A stretch of 64,000 nucleotides of DNA from NCBI RefSeq assembly GCF_004339095.1, contig NZ_SMGQ01000016.1, positions 1-64,000 of the forward strand, in the 5' to 3' direction. The position numbers and the translations under genes were made by a program. The stretch comes from Natranaerovirga hydrolytica. Lineage in GTDB: Bacteria > Bacillota > Clostridia > Lachnospirales > DSM-24629. A model generated the notes under the pieces. It was not told the origin of the DNA and ran no database searches. It saw only the letters and a list, made by a program, of their open reading frames with translations. This document shows, piece by piece, positions 44,338 to 52,860 of the stretch; the stretch's first letter is position 1; each line of letters starts with the position of its first letter.

Positions 44338-44733
44338 GTGCTGAAAATATTGAAAAACAAAGCCGGTGAAGGCTACATTGATGTGGCGGTGCTGGTATTG
44401 TGCGCTATGCTGGTCATTGCTCTTGCCGTGAAAGTGTTCCCGGTATACATTGCCAAGCAGCAAATTGACACCTTTGCCGTAGAACTCATCCGTGAAGCGG
44501 AGATTGCCGGACGAGTGGGCAGTGAAACCAGCCGCCGTCAGCAGTTTCTGCAGGAAAAAACCGGGATGAATCCTACGGTGGCATGGTCTAAAACCGGCAG
44601 AATTCAGCTTAACGAGGAAGTCACGGTGACGGTCACCTATCAGATCGACATCGGATTGTTCGGTGGATTCGGCTCCTTTCCCATTACCCTCAGGGCTGAT
44701 GCTGCAGGCAAATCAGAAGTCTATTGGAAGTAG
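44338..44733 (+). CDS. TadE-like pseudopilin (DUF4320)
   Basis: 131 residues. GTG start with GGGGGTGA upstream. A 10-residue leader, then GEGYIDVAVLVLCAMLVIAL, the same GEGYID junction as the two pilin-like proteins, so probably cleaved by the same peptidase. The C-terminal part is beta-rich (VTVTVTYQIDIG). DUF4320 is known from ICEs; by position it is a minor pilin. Confidence 0.78.
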   Translation: MLKILKNKAGEGYIDVAVLVLCAMLVIALAVKVFPVYIAKQQIDTFAVELIREAEIAGRVGSETSRRQQFLQEKTGMNPTVAWSKTGRIQLNEEVTVTVTYQIDIGLFGGFGSFPITLRADAAGKSEVYWK

Positions 44734-44741
44734 GTGGTGAG

Positions 44742-45287
44742 ATGGAAAAATTAAAGCATATTCTCAAGAATAAAAGCGGTTCAGGCTTTCCCCTCATCAT
44801 TGCCGTCACCCTATCGCTGGTAATTATTTTTACCGGCATTTCGGAATATTTCCGGTTGATGATTGTGGCTCAAGGAGTAAGGGATGCTATGCAAGCCGCT
44901 GTTATCTCCACTGTAGTAGAGAATTACGATGATGTGTACCACGGCATTCGGGAGGGATACAGCGGAGCCTACCAGCCCATTGCCCAGGATTTTGAAGAAA
45001 GCCTTGATTACGGCGATATCTATGACAGGCTGGATAGCGTACTCGATCTGTCCTACAGTGGCGGCTATCATGAAAAACGCACTTCCGACGGCAAGCTGGA
45101 ATTCAAGGTATGGAATCTAAAAGTGGATATCCGAAATGCTCCCTTTGCCTCAGGGGATCAAGCCGCGGCACGCTTTGAAGCTGACAGCACCATCATGCTG
45201 GAGGTTCCCGTATCCTTCGGGGGAAAGCTGCTGCCGCCCATGCGTATCAAGGTTAAGACCAGCAGCGGATATATCCCAAGGTTTTAG
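44742..45287 (+). CDS. TadE/TadF-like minor pilin
   Basis: 181 residues from ATG 44742. Short leader LKNKSGSGFPLII, hydrophobic helix (about 17-38), then a soluble beta-rich domain (KLEFKVWNLKVDIRNAPF). Build and position match TadE-type minor pilins. Last gene of the pilus block; a 105-bp AT-rich gap follows. Confidence 0.7.
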   Translation: MEKLKHILKNKSGSGFPLIIAVTLSLVIIFTGISEYFRLMIVAQGVRDAMQAAVISTVVENYDDVYHGIREGYSGAYQPIAQDFEESLDYGDIYDRLDSVLDLSYSGGYHEKRTSDGKLEFKVWNLKVDIRNAPFASGDQAAARFEADSTIMLEVPVSFGGKLLPPMRIKVKTSSGYIPRF

Positions 45288-45392
45288 CCAATTGTAAAAA
45301 TTTTCTTGAAATAATAATAGACTTTTTGAAAAGTTCGTGATAGGGTTTTGATAAAGAAAGTCTGTTACAACTAACAATAGGAGGATACTCTT

Positions 45393-45938
45393 ATGAATAA
45401 TATGAAAAACAATAGAAAGAAATGGATTGCCGTTGCCGGCTGCCTTGCCCTCTGTGCAGTGCTGGTAGTGCTGATCGGACAGCAGTTCAAAGCTGAAAAG
45501 CCAGTAGACACTCCTCTCTCATCTCAAAGCTCCGAGGTGGGAGATGTGACGGTAGACCCGAAGGAGCCAAGTAATACAGAAGAAGAAAAAGAGGTTATCG
45601 TAACCCCACCGGACACTACACAATCGGAAAGCACCGACAATGGTGCGGTTTCCAGCGGTACAGAACAGACCATTCAAGGGGATGTGAATAAGCCGGAATA
45701 TACAGAAGAACAGCTCAAAGACCCTACGCAGAAGCCAAACGGTGAAAAGATCACGGAGGAAGATAAGCCTGTCGAGCATGATAAGGTGGAAGTGCCTAAA
45801 GATACTCCGAAAAATGACAACCAACCCCAAGGCGGTGGCCTTCCTGGATTTGACAATGTACCGAATGCTGGTGCAAATGAAGTGATTAATGCCGATGATA
45901 TGTATGAAAACGGAAACAAAATCGGCGATATGAATTAA
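45393..45938 (+). CDS. Membrane-anchored Pro/Glu/Thr-rich protein (DUF6550-like)
   Basis: 181 residues. One N-terminal membrane segment (about 9-28), then 150 residues of low-complexity, acidic, extracellular linker (VTPPDTTQSESTDNGAV and similar), ending MYENGNKIGDMN. No fold is predicted by eye. Perhaps a wall-spanning spacer of the mating apparatus. AGGAGG 8 nt before the start. The gap upstream (45288-45392) holds only an AGACTTT/AAAGTCT dyad. Confidence 0.6.
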   Translation: MNNMKNNRKKWIAVAGCLALCAVLVVLIGQQFKAEKPVDTPLSSQSSEVGDVTVDPKEPSNTEEEKEVIVTPPDTTQSESTDNGAVSSGTEQTIQGDVNKPEYTEEQLKDPTQKPNGEKITEEDKPVEHDKVEVPKDTPKNDNQPQGGGLPGFDNVPNAGANEVINADDMYENGNKIGDMN

Positions 45939-45959
45939 AATTAAATATCCGCATTAGAA

Positions 45960-45985
45960 AGCATGGTTTACGCCGTGCTTTTTTT
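45960..45985 (+). terminator. Intrinsic terminator between co-directional ICE genes
   Basis: AGCATGG (45960-45966) pairs with CCGTGCT (45973-45979), then a seven-T run. The next ribosome site follows directly (GGGAAAGGAGG). Confidence 0.75.
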
Positions 45986-46005
45986 GTTGCGGGAAAGGAG
46001 GTCTT

Positions 46006-47688
46006 ATGAAACGGTTATTCTCCATTCTATTTTCAATAACTTTGATGCTTTGTCTATTTTCGCCTATTTACGTTTATGCTGTAGGGGATGGAAATGTTGA
46101 TGGTGGAGGTGGCGATATGGGTAGCGGAACTAACACCAATACATGGAGTCCGGGAAACGAGGGTGTGCGTGTGACTGTAGTTCGATCAAGTGATCATGCT
46201 GTAGTAACTACACCGATTGATATAACAAACCGTCCGCCGGATGCATCCATTTATAACTTCGGCAAGGTAAGTAAACTACAATATAGCAGTGGTAGAGAAT
46301 TATCTCCTGTTCAGGGCGGCTATGCTGCAATTAAGCCATCACAGACTATTCCTCGTATCATTAGCACCAACGGAAGCAATAATATTCCGGCCATCAAAAG
46401 TTATTTTACCGATGAGCAGGTTATCCGATCTATCGCAGGTCTTGTAGGGATGGATTTCGATATTTTAGTTGGCGGTGAATACAAAATCCTTTTAGAGCCC
46501 ATCGCCTATTATAAGTTTGAGGGTGTGATGATTGCCACGACAGCAACAGAAGCTGCCATGTATGATGAAGTGGTCAGCGGACTGCTACGCAGGAGGATGG
46601 TATCTCTTTCTCACAAGAATCTGCCTCTTGCCATGTTTTTAGAAGTGGGGGATCTCGGCTATCCTGCATGGGGAGGAAGTAAAACCAGTGCCGCCTCCAA
46701 TGCAGATATCAAATCCAGTCTGGGGCTTGGTATTGTCCGCTTTACAGAAAGACCGGAGGAACCTCAGATTGACGCCTATGATTACGAATACCGTGTGAAC
46801 ACCGAAGTTATTACGGCAGTCAGAGTCAGCGGCGGCCAATCCGACCCCGACAATCCTACTCGTGTCAGCTTCAATATTGACGGCAGAGCTTACAATGTGG
46901 GGAATATCTATTATCCCAGCGGTGACAGCCAGCTTTCGTGGGTGAGATGGAGAACGCCATCTGTTGAGCAGGATATGGTCATTACTGTTTTGGTATCCGG
47001 TCCCGGCAGCACTGCCGAAACCAATATCAATGTGAAGATTGTAGACCTGAATAAAAATCCGCCCCCCAATCCGATTGCTGACGACAGAAACAATAGTTTC
47101 TCCCGTGCTTCTGTTCCGGACAGAGCTGTAAAAAGCTCTGCAAGCTGGAGTATCTGGCGTCCTTGGTGGCAGGAGTATTGGGTATGGCACAGCACCGGTG
47201 AGGACTCTGGATATTGGTGTGACCATGGATGGTGGGAGTTTGATCTGGACCGCTACAGTGCCAGCTTGACCGCTGCCATGAGTATCAAATGCGACAGCAT
47301 GAATCCAACTGCCAGCGGAAGAACGATGAAATCGGGCTATGGCATCAATCAGATTGTCACCGGAAGCATCAGCTCCAATCAAAGCTCGGCGGTTACTCAG
47401 CCACAGACCGGGGTCAGCTATTTCCCTGAATTCGGATACGAAACCTACTGGAGATTGCTGGAACTCATGGGATCAAGACGGTTTGAGTTTCAGAAAAATG
47501 TCTATTCCACCTATAAAAACCGTACCCATTTCAGTCCAATTTGGATGCCGGACGGAGCCTATACCGTCAACACATGGCTTATAGATGGATGGACGCCAGA
47601 CGGAATGCTGTCGGCCAATCTTACAGATAACCTGACCATAAAGGGCAACCTGTGGCAGGATTGGCATGCCGCTCCTAAAAAACCATAA
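46006..47688 (+). CDS. Large secreted ICE protein, function unknown
   Basis: 560 residues with a clear signal peptide (about 1-25, ending YVYA). A Gly-rich stretch, a conserved-looking block around VGMDFDILVGGEYKILLEPI (about 145-235), an Ig-like part (about 265-345), and a Trp-rich C-terminal part (WSIWRPWWQEYWVW; WHAAPKKP at the end). No membrane anchor and no catalytic motif recognised. Position between the Tad block and the VirB2/VirB6 genes suggests a surface part of the mating apparatus. Confidence 0.65.
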   Translation: MKRLFSILFSITLMLCLFSPIYVYAVGDGNVDGGGGDMGSGTNTNTWSPGNEGVRVTVVRSSDHAVVTTPIDITNRPPDASIYNFGKVSKLQYSSGRELSPVQGGYAAIKPSQTIPRIISTNGSNNIPAIKSYFTDEQVIRSIAGLVGMDFDILVGGEYKILLEPIAYYKFEGVMIATTATEAAMYDEVVSGLLRRRMVSLSHKNLPLAMFLEVGDLGYPAWGGSKTSAASNADIKSSLGLGIVRFTERPEEPQIDAYDYEYRVNTEVITAVRVSGGQSDPDNPTRVSFNIDGRAYNVGNIYYPSGDSQLSWVRWRTPSVEQDMVITVLVSGPGSTAETNINVKIVDLNKNPPPNPIADDRNNSFSRASVPDRAVKSSASWSIWRPWWQEYWVWHSTGEDSGYWCDHGWWEFDLDRYSASLTAAMSIKCDSMNPTASGRTMKSGYGINQIVTGSISSNQSSAVTQPQTGVSYFPEFGYETYWRLLELMGSRRFEFQKNVYSTYKNRTHFSPIWMPDGAYTVNTWLIDGWTPDGMLSANLTDNLTIKGNLWQDWHAAPKKP

Positions 47689-47768
47689 TACAAGGCTGTT
47701 AAAGCCAGAAAAAACAAGGCTGTGGGAGCAATCCTGCGGCCGTTGTTTATCAAAGGAAGGTGGACTTT

Positions 47769-48107
47769 ATGAGAAAATATCGAAAGATTGCAATTACACT
47801 TGCTGTAATGCTTGTATTCCTTTTGTTTTGTACCACTGCCTATGCCGCGCCTACCGGTGATGTGGCAGGGGCGATTGAAGGCACATGGAATGATGCCTCC
47901 GGACAGATTAAGACGGTAGTGAATAAGGTAGTGTTTCCCGCAATAGATTTGATTTTGGCTGTTTTTTTCTTTGCTAAATTGGGGATGGCATACTTCGACT
48001 ATAGAAAACACGGACAATTTGAATGGGCGGCACCGGCAATCCTGTTTGCCTGTCTGGTGTTTACCTTGACGGCACCGTTGTATATCTGGCAGATTCTCGG
48101 AATGTAA
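47769..48107 (+). CDS. VirB2/TrbC-like T4SS pilin-type protein (DUF3852)
   Basis: 112 residues from ATG 47769 with AAAGGAAGG 8 nt upstream. Signal peptide ending CTTAYAA, a short linker, then two hydrophobic helices (about 52-75 and 85-110). This is the VirB2/TrbC layout; in Gram-positives such proteins are channel components rather than a pilus. Precedes the VirB6-like gene, with a minus-strand gene between them. Confidence 0.75.
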   Translation: MRKYRKIAITLAVMLVFLLFCTTAYAAPTGDVAGAIEGTWNDASGQIKTVVNKVVFPAIDLILAVFFFAKLGMAYFDYRKHGQFEWAAPAILFACLVFTLTAPLYIWQILGM

Positions 48108-48126
48108 AAAAGAGCAGACCTGCTCT
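48105..48126 (-). terminator. Terminator of the minus-strand small gene
   Basis: AGAGCAG-AC-CTGCTCT (48111-48126) is followed, on the minus strand, by TTTTTT (complement of 48105-48110). It stands 62 nt after the stop codon of the minus-strand gene. Confidence 0.65.
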
Positions 48127-48187
48127 GTAGGAGAGCAAGCCCGCCGCTTGGGTTCTCGTTATTTGAATAATGAGCAAAATAATTGTG

Positions 48188-48352
48188 CTATTCTTTCTCC
48201 TCCGGAGCTAAGTCTTTTTTAAGCTCAAGAACAACGCCGTCATCATCAGAGAGATAAAGCTCCTCTGATTTTTGTTGGGCACGCTGAAGTGAAGAAATAG
48301 CATCCGTTACATCATTGAACAGAGAAGCGTACATTTTTTTATAATCTGCCAT
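48188..48352 (-). CDS. Small minus-strand ICE protein, 54 residues
   Basis: Starts MADYKKMYASLFNDVTDAIS and ends DLAPEEKE. AGGAGGT lies 8 nt before the ATG on the minus strand. Helical and acidic, without membrane segment. Small MADYKKMY proteins are familiar from many Clostridia genomes and their mobile elements; function unknown. It is the only minus-strand gene I find in the ICE part, in a gap between the VirB2-like and VirB6-like genes, with its own terminator. Confidence 0.75.
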   Translation of the reverse strand: MADYKKMYASLFNDVTDAISSLQRAQQKSEELYLSDDDGVVLELKKDLAPEEKE

Positions 48353-48490
48353 GCAATTGACCTCCTAAGATTATTTCGGCGGCCACCGTTGTATGGTATT
48401 GAAACTCTGAAAGAGCTGATTGTCAAGTTATTTTTCAGGTTTTCTAAAGGATGAATCATTGCTTAAAACCGGTAAAAGAAGAAGGATGAA

Positions 48491-48522
48491 CACACTGCAA
48501 GCATTACTGTAGTGTGATTTTT
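48491..48522 (+). terminator. Terminator upstream of the VirB6-like gene
   Basis: CACACT (48491-48496) pairs with AGTGTG (48511-48516), followed by ATTTTTT. Short stem, so modest strength. Confidence 0.55.
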
Positions 48523-48549
48523 TATGTGTTGAAGGGAGGTGCATACCCA

Positions 48550-49452
48550 ATGTTTATATGGGATTTTGTCCTTGGAACCATTTTGGATCAAATCATTGAA
48601 TGGCTCTACGGGCAGGCGGTCGGGTTTCTTGCCGACTTTTTTGCACAGATGGGAAACATGGGTGTGGAGCTGTTCACTATGGAGTGGGTACAGTCCGTGG
48701 TTCTGTTTTTTTCCTATCTGGCTTGGGCGCTGTATGGCGTGGGGCTTGTGGTGTCGGTGTTTGAAACCGGAATTGAGTACCAGCACGGCCGAGGCAGTGT
48801 CAAGGATACGGCTCTCAATGTCCTCAAAGGCTTTATGGCTGTATCCCTTTTTACAACGCTGCCCATTGAACTCTTTAAACTTGCCGTCAGCCTCCAGAGC
48901 AGTCTTACAACCGGAATCACCGGCTACGGAACCAGCTTCGGAGAGCTTGCTGGAAACATCATGGCAGAGCTGGGCAGCTCACCGGATATTGGCGGTGCCA
49001 TGGGCTCCGGTGTTTTTGGCGGGTTATCAGTCATCACAAGCCCTATCTTGATGCTTTTTATCATTATTATGATGGGCTATGCCGTGATTAAAGTATTTTT
49101 CGCAAACCTCAAGAGAGGTGGGATTTTGCTGATTCAGATTGCCGTGGGCAGTTTATATATGTTTTCCGTTCCCCGTGGCTATATTGATGGATTTACCCAA
49201 TGGTGCAAGCAGATTATCGGTTTGTGCCTCACTACATTTTTACAGGCAACCATTCTTGCCGCAGGGCTTATGGTCCTAAGAACTCATGCACTGCTGGGGC
49301 TTGGTCTCATGCTTTCTGCGGGAGAAGTGCCGCGAATTGCCGGAGCCTTTGGACTGGATACCAGCACAAGGGCAAACTTGATGTCTGCGGTTTATACCGC
49401 CCAGGCAGCAGTCAGCACCACCAGAACCATTGTTCAGGCAGTAGCAAAATAA
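48550..49452 (+). CDS. VirB6/TrbL-like polytopic T4SS protein
   Basis: 300 residues from ATG 48550; GGGAGGTG about 9 nt upstream. At least six hydrophobic helices. The pattern of an N-terminal amphipathic part, membrane helices and GYAVIKVFFANLKRGGILLI fits the CD1411/TrbL-type VirB6 family of Firmicutes ICEs. Forms the channel in the membrane. Confidence 0.82.
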   Translation: MFIWDFVLGTILDQIIEWLYGQAVGFLADFFAQMGNMGVELFTMEWVQSVVLFFSYLAWALYGVGLVVSVFETGIEYQHGRGSVKDTALNVLKGFMAVSLFTTLPIELFKLAVSLQSSLTTGITGYGTSFGELAGNIMAELGSSPDIGGAMGSGVFGGLSVITSPILMLFIIIMMGYAVIKVFFANLKRGGILLIQIAVGSLYMFSVPRGYIDGFTQWCKQIIGLCLTTFLQATILAAGLMVLRTHALLGLGLMLSAGEVPRIAGAFGLDTSTRANLMSAVYTAQAAVSTTRTIVQAVAK

Positions 49453-49473
49453 CTGAAGAAAGGAAACAAGCCT

Positions 49474-49857
49474 ATGAAACTAATTTATATGGCATCCCCC
49501 TATGCCGGGGATATCGAAAAAAATACCGAGTTTGCCAAGAGAGCATGCCGTCATGTAATGAATGAAGGGCACGCTTTTTTTGCGCCTCATTTACTATATC
49601 CGCAGCTTTTAAATGATGCTAATCCCCACGAGAGGCAGGCCGGTCTTGCCATGGGCCTTGCCGTATTACCCCGCTGTGACGAGCTATGGTGCTATGGTGA
49701 GCGTATCTCCCATGGGATGCTCCTTGAAATACAGGAAGCAGACAGACTCGGCATCCCGGTACGCCGGGTTATGGAAAAGGAACAGGGCTTTATCATCGGC
49801 AGTGTGAAAACCAATGTAAAGGCCGATGCTCCCGTCCTCTCCATGGGGATGGCCTGA
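49474..49857 (+). CDS. DUF4406 protein, deoxyribosyltransferase-like fold
   Basis: 127 residues. IYMASPYAGDIEKN and GLAVLPRCDELWCYGERIS, GMLLEIQEADRLGIP are typical of DUF4406, related to nucleoside 2-deoxyribosyltransferases. In phages and ICEs such genes sit next to DNA-modification enzymes, as here (C5 methyltransferase next, sharing the stop-start overlap ATGATG). Enzymatic activity unproven. Tail VLSMGMA. Confidence 0.82.
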   Translation: MKLIYMASPYAGDIEKNTEFAKRACRHVMNEGHAFFAPHLLYPQLLNDANPHERQAGLAMGLAVLPRCDELWCYGERISHGMLLEIQEADRLGIPVRRVMEKEQGFIIGSVKTNVKADAPVLSMGMA

Positions 49858-52013
49858 TGATGACCATGGGGAGTCTCTTTGACGGGATTGGCGGATTCCC
49901 TTTGGCGGCTGTCCTCAATGGTATCAAGCCATTATGGGCAAGTGAAATTGAAGCCTTCCCCATCCAAGTGACAAAAATTCGATTCCCCGAAATGCTCCAT
50001 GTTGGGGATATTACAAAGCTGGACGGAGCGATTCTGCCAACCGTGGATGTCATCTGCGGCGGTTCACCCTGTCAGGATTTGTCGGTTGCCGGGCAGCGTG
50101 CCGGACTTGCCGGGGAACGCTCCGGCTTATTTATGGAGCAAGTTCGTATTGCAAAGGAGATGAGAAAAGCCGATGAGCAGCGAAATATACCAGCTCACCT
50201 TATCCGACCTCGATACCTCGTTTGGGAAAATGTCCCCGGAGCCTTCAGCTCCGCAGAGGGGGAGGACTTCCGGGCGGTCATGGAGGAGATCATCCGCATC
50301 AAGTACAGTGCCTGTGATGTGCCTCAACCTGAGTCCGGGCGCTGGCAATCTGCTGGGGCGGCCATTTTGGGAGATGAATTCAGCCTGGCTTGGCGTGTCT
50401 TGGACGCTCAATTCTGGGGAGTCGCCCAGCGTCGTCGTCGTATCTTCCTTGTCGCAGATTTTGGAGGCACAACCGCTCCCGAAATATTATTTAAGCAAGA
50501 CAGCCTGCTTGGGAATCTTGCGGAGAGCCGAAGCCAGAGGCAAGGAGCTGCCACCCCAGCTCAAGGAGGCACTGATGATACAGGCGGAGCTTGTCTGAGT
50601 CCATGGGATGTACAGACAAAAGAAAAAATGGTAATCGGCTTTGACAGTTACAATGGTGATTTAACAGGAGAACAGGCTGCCACTCTGGGTGTGAATTGCG
50701 GAATGTCTACCGGAAGAAATGGTGTCATCACATCAACGGCCTTTGCCGCCAATCAGCGTGACGAGGTAAGAGATTTACATGATGTCGCAGGAGCCATACA
50801 AGCCCAGCCGGGAATGAAACAGCAAACATTTATAGCAGCTACAGAGAAAATCAATGCCTTTCATGTTAATCAGCGAGATGAAGTGATTGACCTTGACGGT
50901 GTGTCCGGTGCATTGCTGGCAACCCGTAATATGCAGATGCAAACCTTCATTACAGAGCCGCTGGTCTGCCTAAACGATCATGGAGGGGAACGGATGGATA
51001 TCACAGAGGAAGTAACACCTACCCTCCGTGCAGGCATGGGAGGACATCCTCCTCTTGTAGCCCAGCCCAACTGTCTCAATAGATGGGATACCCAACAAAG
51101 CCGTGTGTTTACATCGGAGGGTGTATCTCCTACACTTGCCGGTGCAGACGGCGGCGGTGGAAGAAACCCGGCAGGACTTGTGCTTGCGTCAGGGTTCTGC
51201 GGCAGTGCCAGTGCCGATGCCAGAGGAATTGGCTATCAGGCAGAGTGTTCTCCCACCATAAAAACAGGCACGGCTCCGTCGGTACTTTGCCTGAATGATC
51301 AAGGGGGCAGTCAAATGCAGTGTACAGAGGATATCACAGGTACCCTCCGAGCACAGGAGCATGGACATCAGCCCTTGGTTATGGCAGCCCAGCAGGGCGG
51401 TGCTGAAATTAGCGAGGGCATCTGCCCCACCATTACCTCGGCGGCAGGAACCTCCGGCAATAATCAGCCAGTGTTGTTTGAAAATCATGCCAAGGACTGC
51501 CGATATACTGGCCCCTTGGAGGTAGCCACTACCGTAACCTCTACCTATGGCACCGGCGGGAATAATGTTCCTCTGGTGGGAAATTCCGATTTGCAGGAAG
51601 CTATCTGCATTGCCGGCAATACCATTGACCGGGAGCCGGAAAACGGCGGCAACGGTTTGGGCTGTCAGCAGGATATCAGCTATACCATTACCACCAGCGA
51701 CCGCCATGCGGTATATGAGCCGTATCAGGATGTGGTGGGGGCTCTTTGCCGTGGTGATGAGAAAGGCATTGGCAGTCAATATGTCAGTCAGGATAAGTGC
51801 ATCGTGGAAAATAGAAACCTCATCCGCAGGCTCACACCATTGGAATGTGAACGACTGCAGGGCTTTCCCGATGGCTGGACACTGATACCCGGTGCATCGG
51901 ACAGTGCCAGATACAAGGCACTTGGCAATAGCGTGGCGATACCATGTGTGGACTTTGTCCTCCAGGGTATCGCCTATTTTTTACGAAAAATCCATGAGGA
52001 ACAGGAGGAATGA
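49857..52013 (+). CDS. Large DNA C5-cytosine methyltransferase with repeat-rich insert
   Basis: 718 residues, about twice the usual size. N-terminal SAM motif GSLFDGIGGFPLAA, catalytic GGSPCQDLSVAG with the nucleophile Cys, ENVPGAF (motif VI), QRRRRIFLVADF (VIII), and at the C-terminus LTPLECERLQGFPDGW and KALGNSVAIP (IX-X). Between VIII and IX lie about 380 residues made of degenerate repeats of the type PTL-x-A-x-x-G-G-N-x-P-L-V (TLRAGMGGHPPLV, TLRAQEHGHQPLV, TITSAAGTSGNNQPVL, TVTSTYGTGGNNVPLV). No restriction enzyme nearby; likely anti-restriction. Confidence 0.93.
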   Translation: MMTMGSLFDGIGGFPLAAVLNGIKPLWASEIEAFPIQVTKIRFPEMLHVGDITKLDGAILPTVDVICGGSPCQDLSVAGQRAGLAGERSGLFMEQVRIAKEMRKADEQRNIPAHLIRPRYLVWENVPGAFSSAEGEDFRAVMEEIIRIKYSACDVPQPESGRWQSAGAAILGDEFSLAWRVLDAQFWGVAQRRRRIFLVADFGGTTAPEILFKQDSLLGNLAESRSQRQGAATPAQGGTDDTGGACLSPWDVQTKEKMVIGFDSYNGDLTGEQAATLGVNCGMSTGRNGVITSTAFAANQRDEVRDLHDVAGAIQAQPGMKQQTFIAATEKINAFHVNQRDEVIDLDGVSGALLATRNMQMQTFITEPLVCLNDHGGERMDITEEVTPTLRAGMGGHPPLVAQPNCLNRWDTQQSRVFTSEGVSPTLAGADGGGGRNPAGLVLASGFCGSASADARGIGYQAECSPTIKTGTAPSVLCLNDQGGSQMQCTEDITGTLRAQEHGHQPLVMAAQQGGAEISEGICPTITSAAGTSGNNQPVLFENHAKDCRYTGPLEVATTVTSTYGTGGNNVPLVGNSDLQEAICIAGNTIDREPENGGNGLGCQQDISYTITTSDRHAVYEPYQDVVGALCRGDEKGIGSQYVSQDKCIVENRNLIRRLTPLECERLQGFPDGWTLIPGASDSARYKALGNSVAIPCVDFVLQGIAYFLRKIHEEQEE

Positions 52014-52018
52014 ATAGT

Positions 52019-52282
52019 ATGTATATCTACCCCGATAACCTGACAGCAAAGGCCATGCTTTGGCTTTGGACACTGCGTGACATCGGCATTATCGGCGTCG
52101 GGCTTTTAATTTCTGTGTTTGCATTGGCACAGCTTCAATTCTTTTTGCCCATTGTCCTTATCGCCCTTTATGCCTTTTTGACCATACGCTTTGAGGATAC
52201 CAGCATCCTCGATTTCATCAAAAATGCTGCGGCTTTTTTCATCGGGAGGCAGCAGACCTACGAATGGAGGGCAAATGCATGA
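52019..52282 (+). CDS. PrgI/VirB3-like membrane protein
   Basis: 87 residues from ATG 52019 (AGGAGG about 10 nt upstream; ATG 52010 is too close). Two close hydrophobic helices (about 20-60), then a short polar tail. Immediately before the VirB4 genes, as PrgI/VirB3 proteins are. Overlaps the next gene by 4 nt. Confidence 0.75.
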   Translation: MYIYPDNLTAKAMLWLWTLRDIGIIGVGLLISVFALAQLQFFLPIVLIALYAFLTIRFEDTSILDFIKNAAAFFIGRQQTYEWRANA

Positions 52283-52860
52283 ACAAAAAAAAGAAACAAA
52301 AAGAAAAGGACTCTACCCGCCAGCTCATGGGCATCACGGACATCACCTCTCACAGCCTGGTGACCGGATATGGTGAGCTGGTATTTTTTATGATTAAGCC
52401 CACCAATATCAGTGTGCTTTCAGATAGCAGCATCGGTGCGAGAATCTATGCCCTTATGAATGTCTTAAAAGGCATTGCTGAAATTGAGATGCTCTGCCTG
52501 AATTCAAGGGAGAATTTTGAGGATGTAAAGGCCAACTTAAGAAGCCGTATGGATACGGAGCAGAACCCTGCCATCCGAAAGCTGCTGGCACAGGATATGA
52601 CTTCTCTGGACCGTATGCAGGTGCAGATGGCGACCGCAAGGGAATTTTTAATCATTATCCGTCTGCATAACGAGAAGCAATCCGATGTTCAGCCATATCT
52701 TTCTCGCATCGAAAAGAGCCTCAAGGATCAGGGCTTTACTGTTCGTAAAGCAGCCGAATTCGACATCAAGCGTCTGCTGGGGGTCTACTATGAGCAGAAC
52801 GTGACTACAGAAAGGTATGAGGATTATGACGGAGAAAGGTGGGTGATTTTTGGTGAGTAA
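52279..52860 (+). CDS. VirB4 N-terminal-domain-like conjugation protein
   Basis: 193 residues from ATG 52279, GGAGG 9 nt upstream. Soluble alpha/beta protein (ITDITSHSLVTGYGELVFFM, LSRIEKSLKDQGFTVRKA). By length, position and overlap (8 nt) with the ATPase gene, it looks like a separately encoded N-terminal domain of VirB4. The same split is usual in Tn1549-like elements. Confidence 0.7.
   Translation: MNKKKKQKEKDSTRQLMGITDITSHSLVTGYGELVFFMIKPTNISVLSDSSIGARIYALMNVLKGIAEIEMLCLNSRENFEDVKANLRSRMDTEQNPAIRKLLAQDMTSLDRMQVQMATAREFLIIIRLHNEKQSDVQPYLSRIEKSLKDQGFTVRKAAEFDIKRLLGVYYEQNVTTERYEDYDGERWVIFGE

Noticed and set aside
46639-47382. 247-codon minus-strand frame inside the secreted protein gene
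   Set aside because: Shadow of the 46006-47688 gene, which has a signal peptide and ribosome site; no ribosome site or domain on the minus strand.
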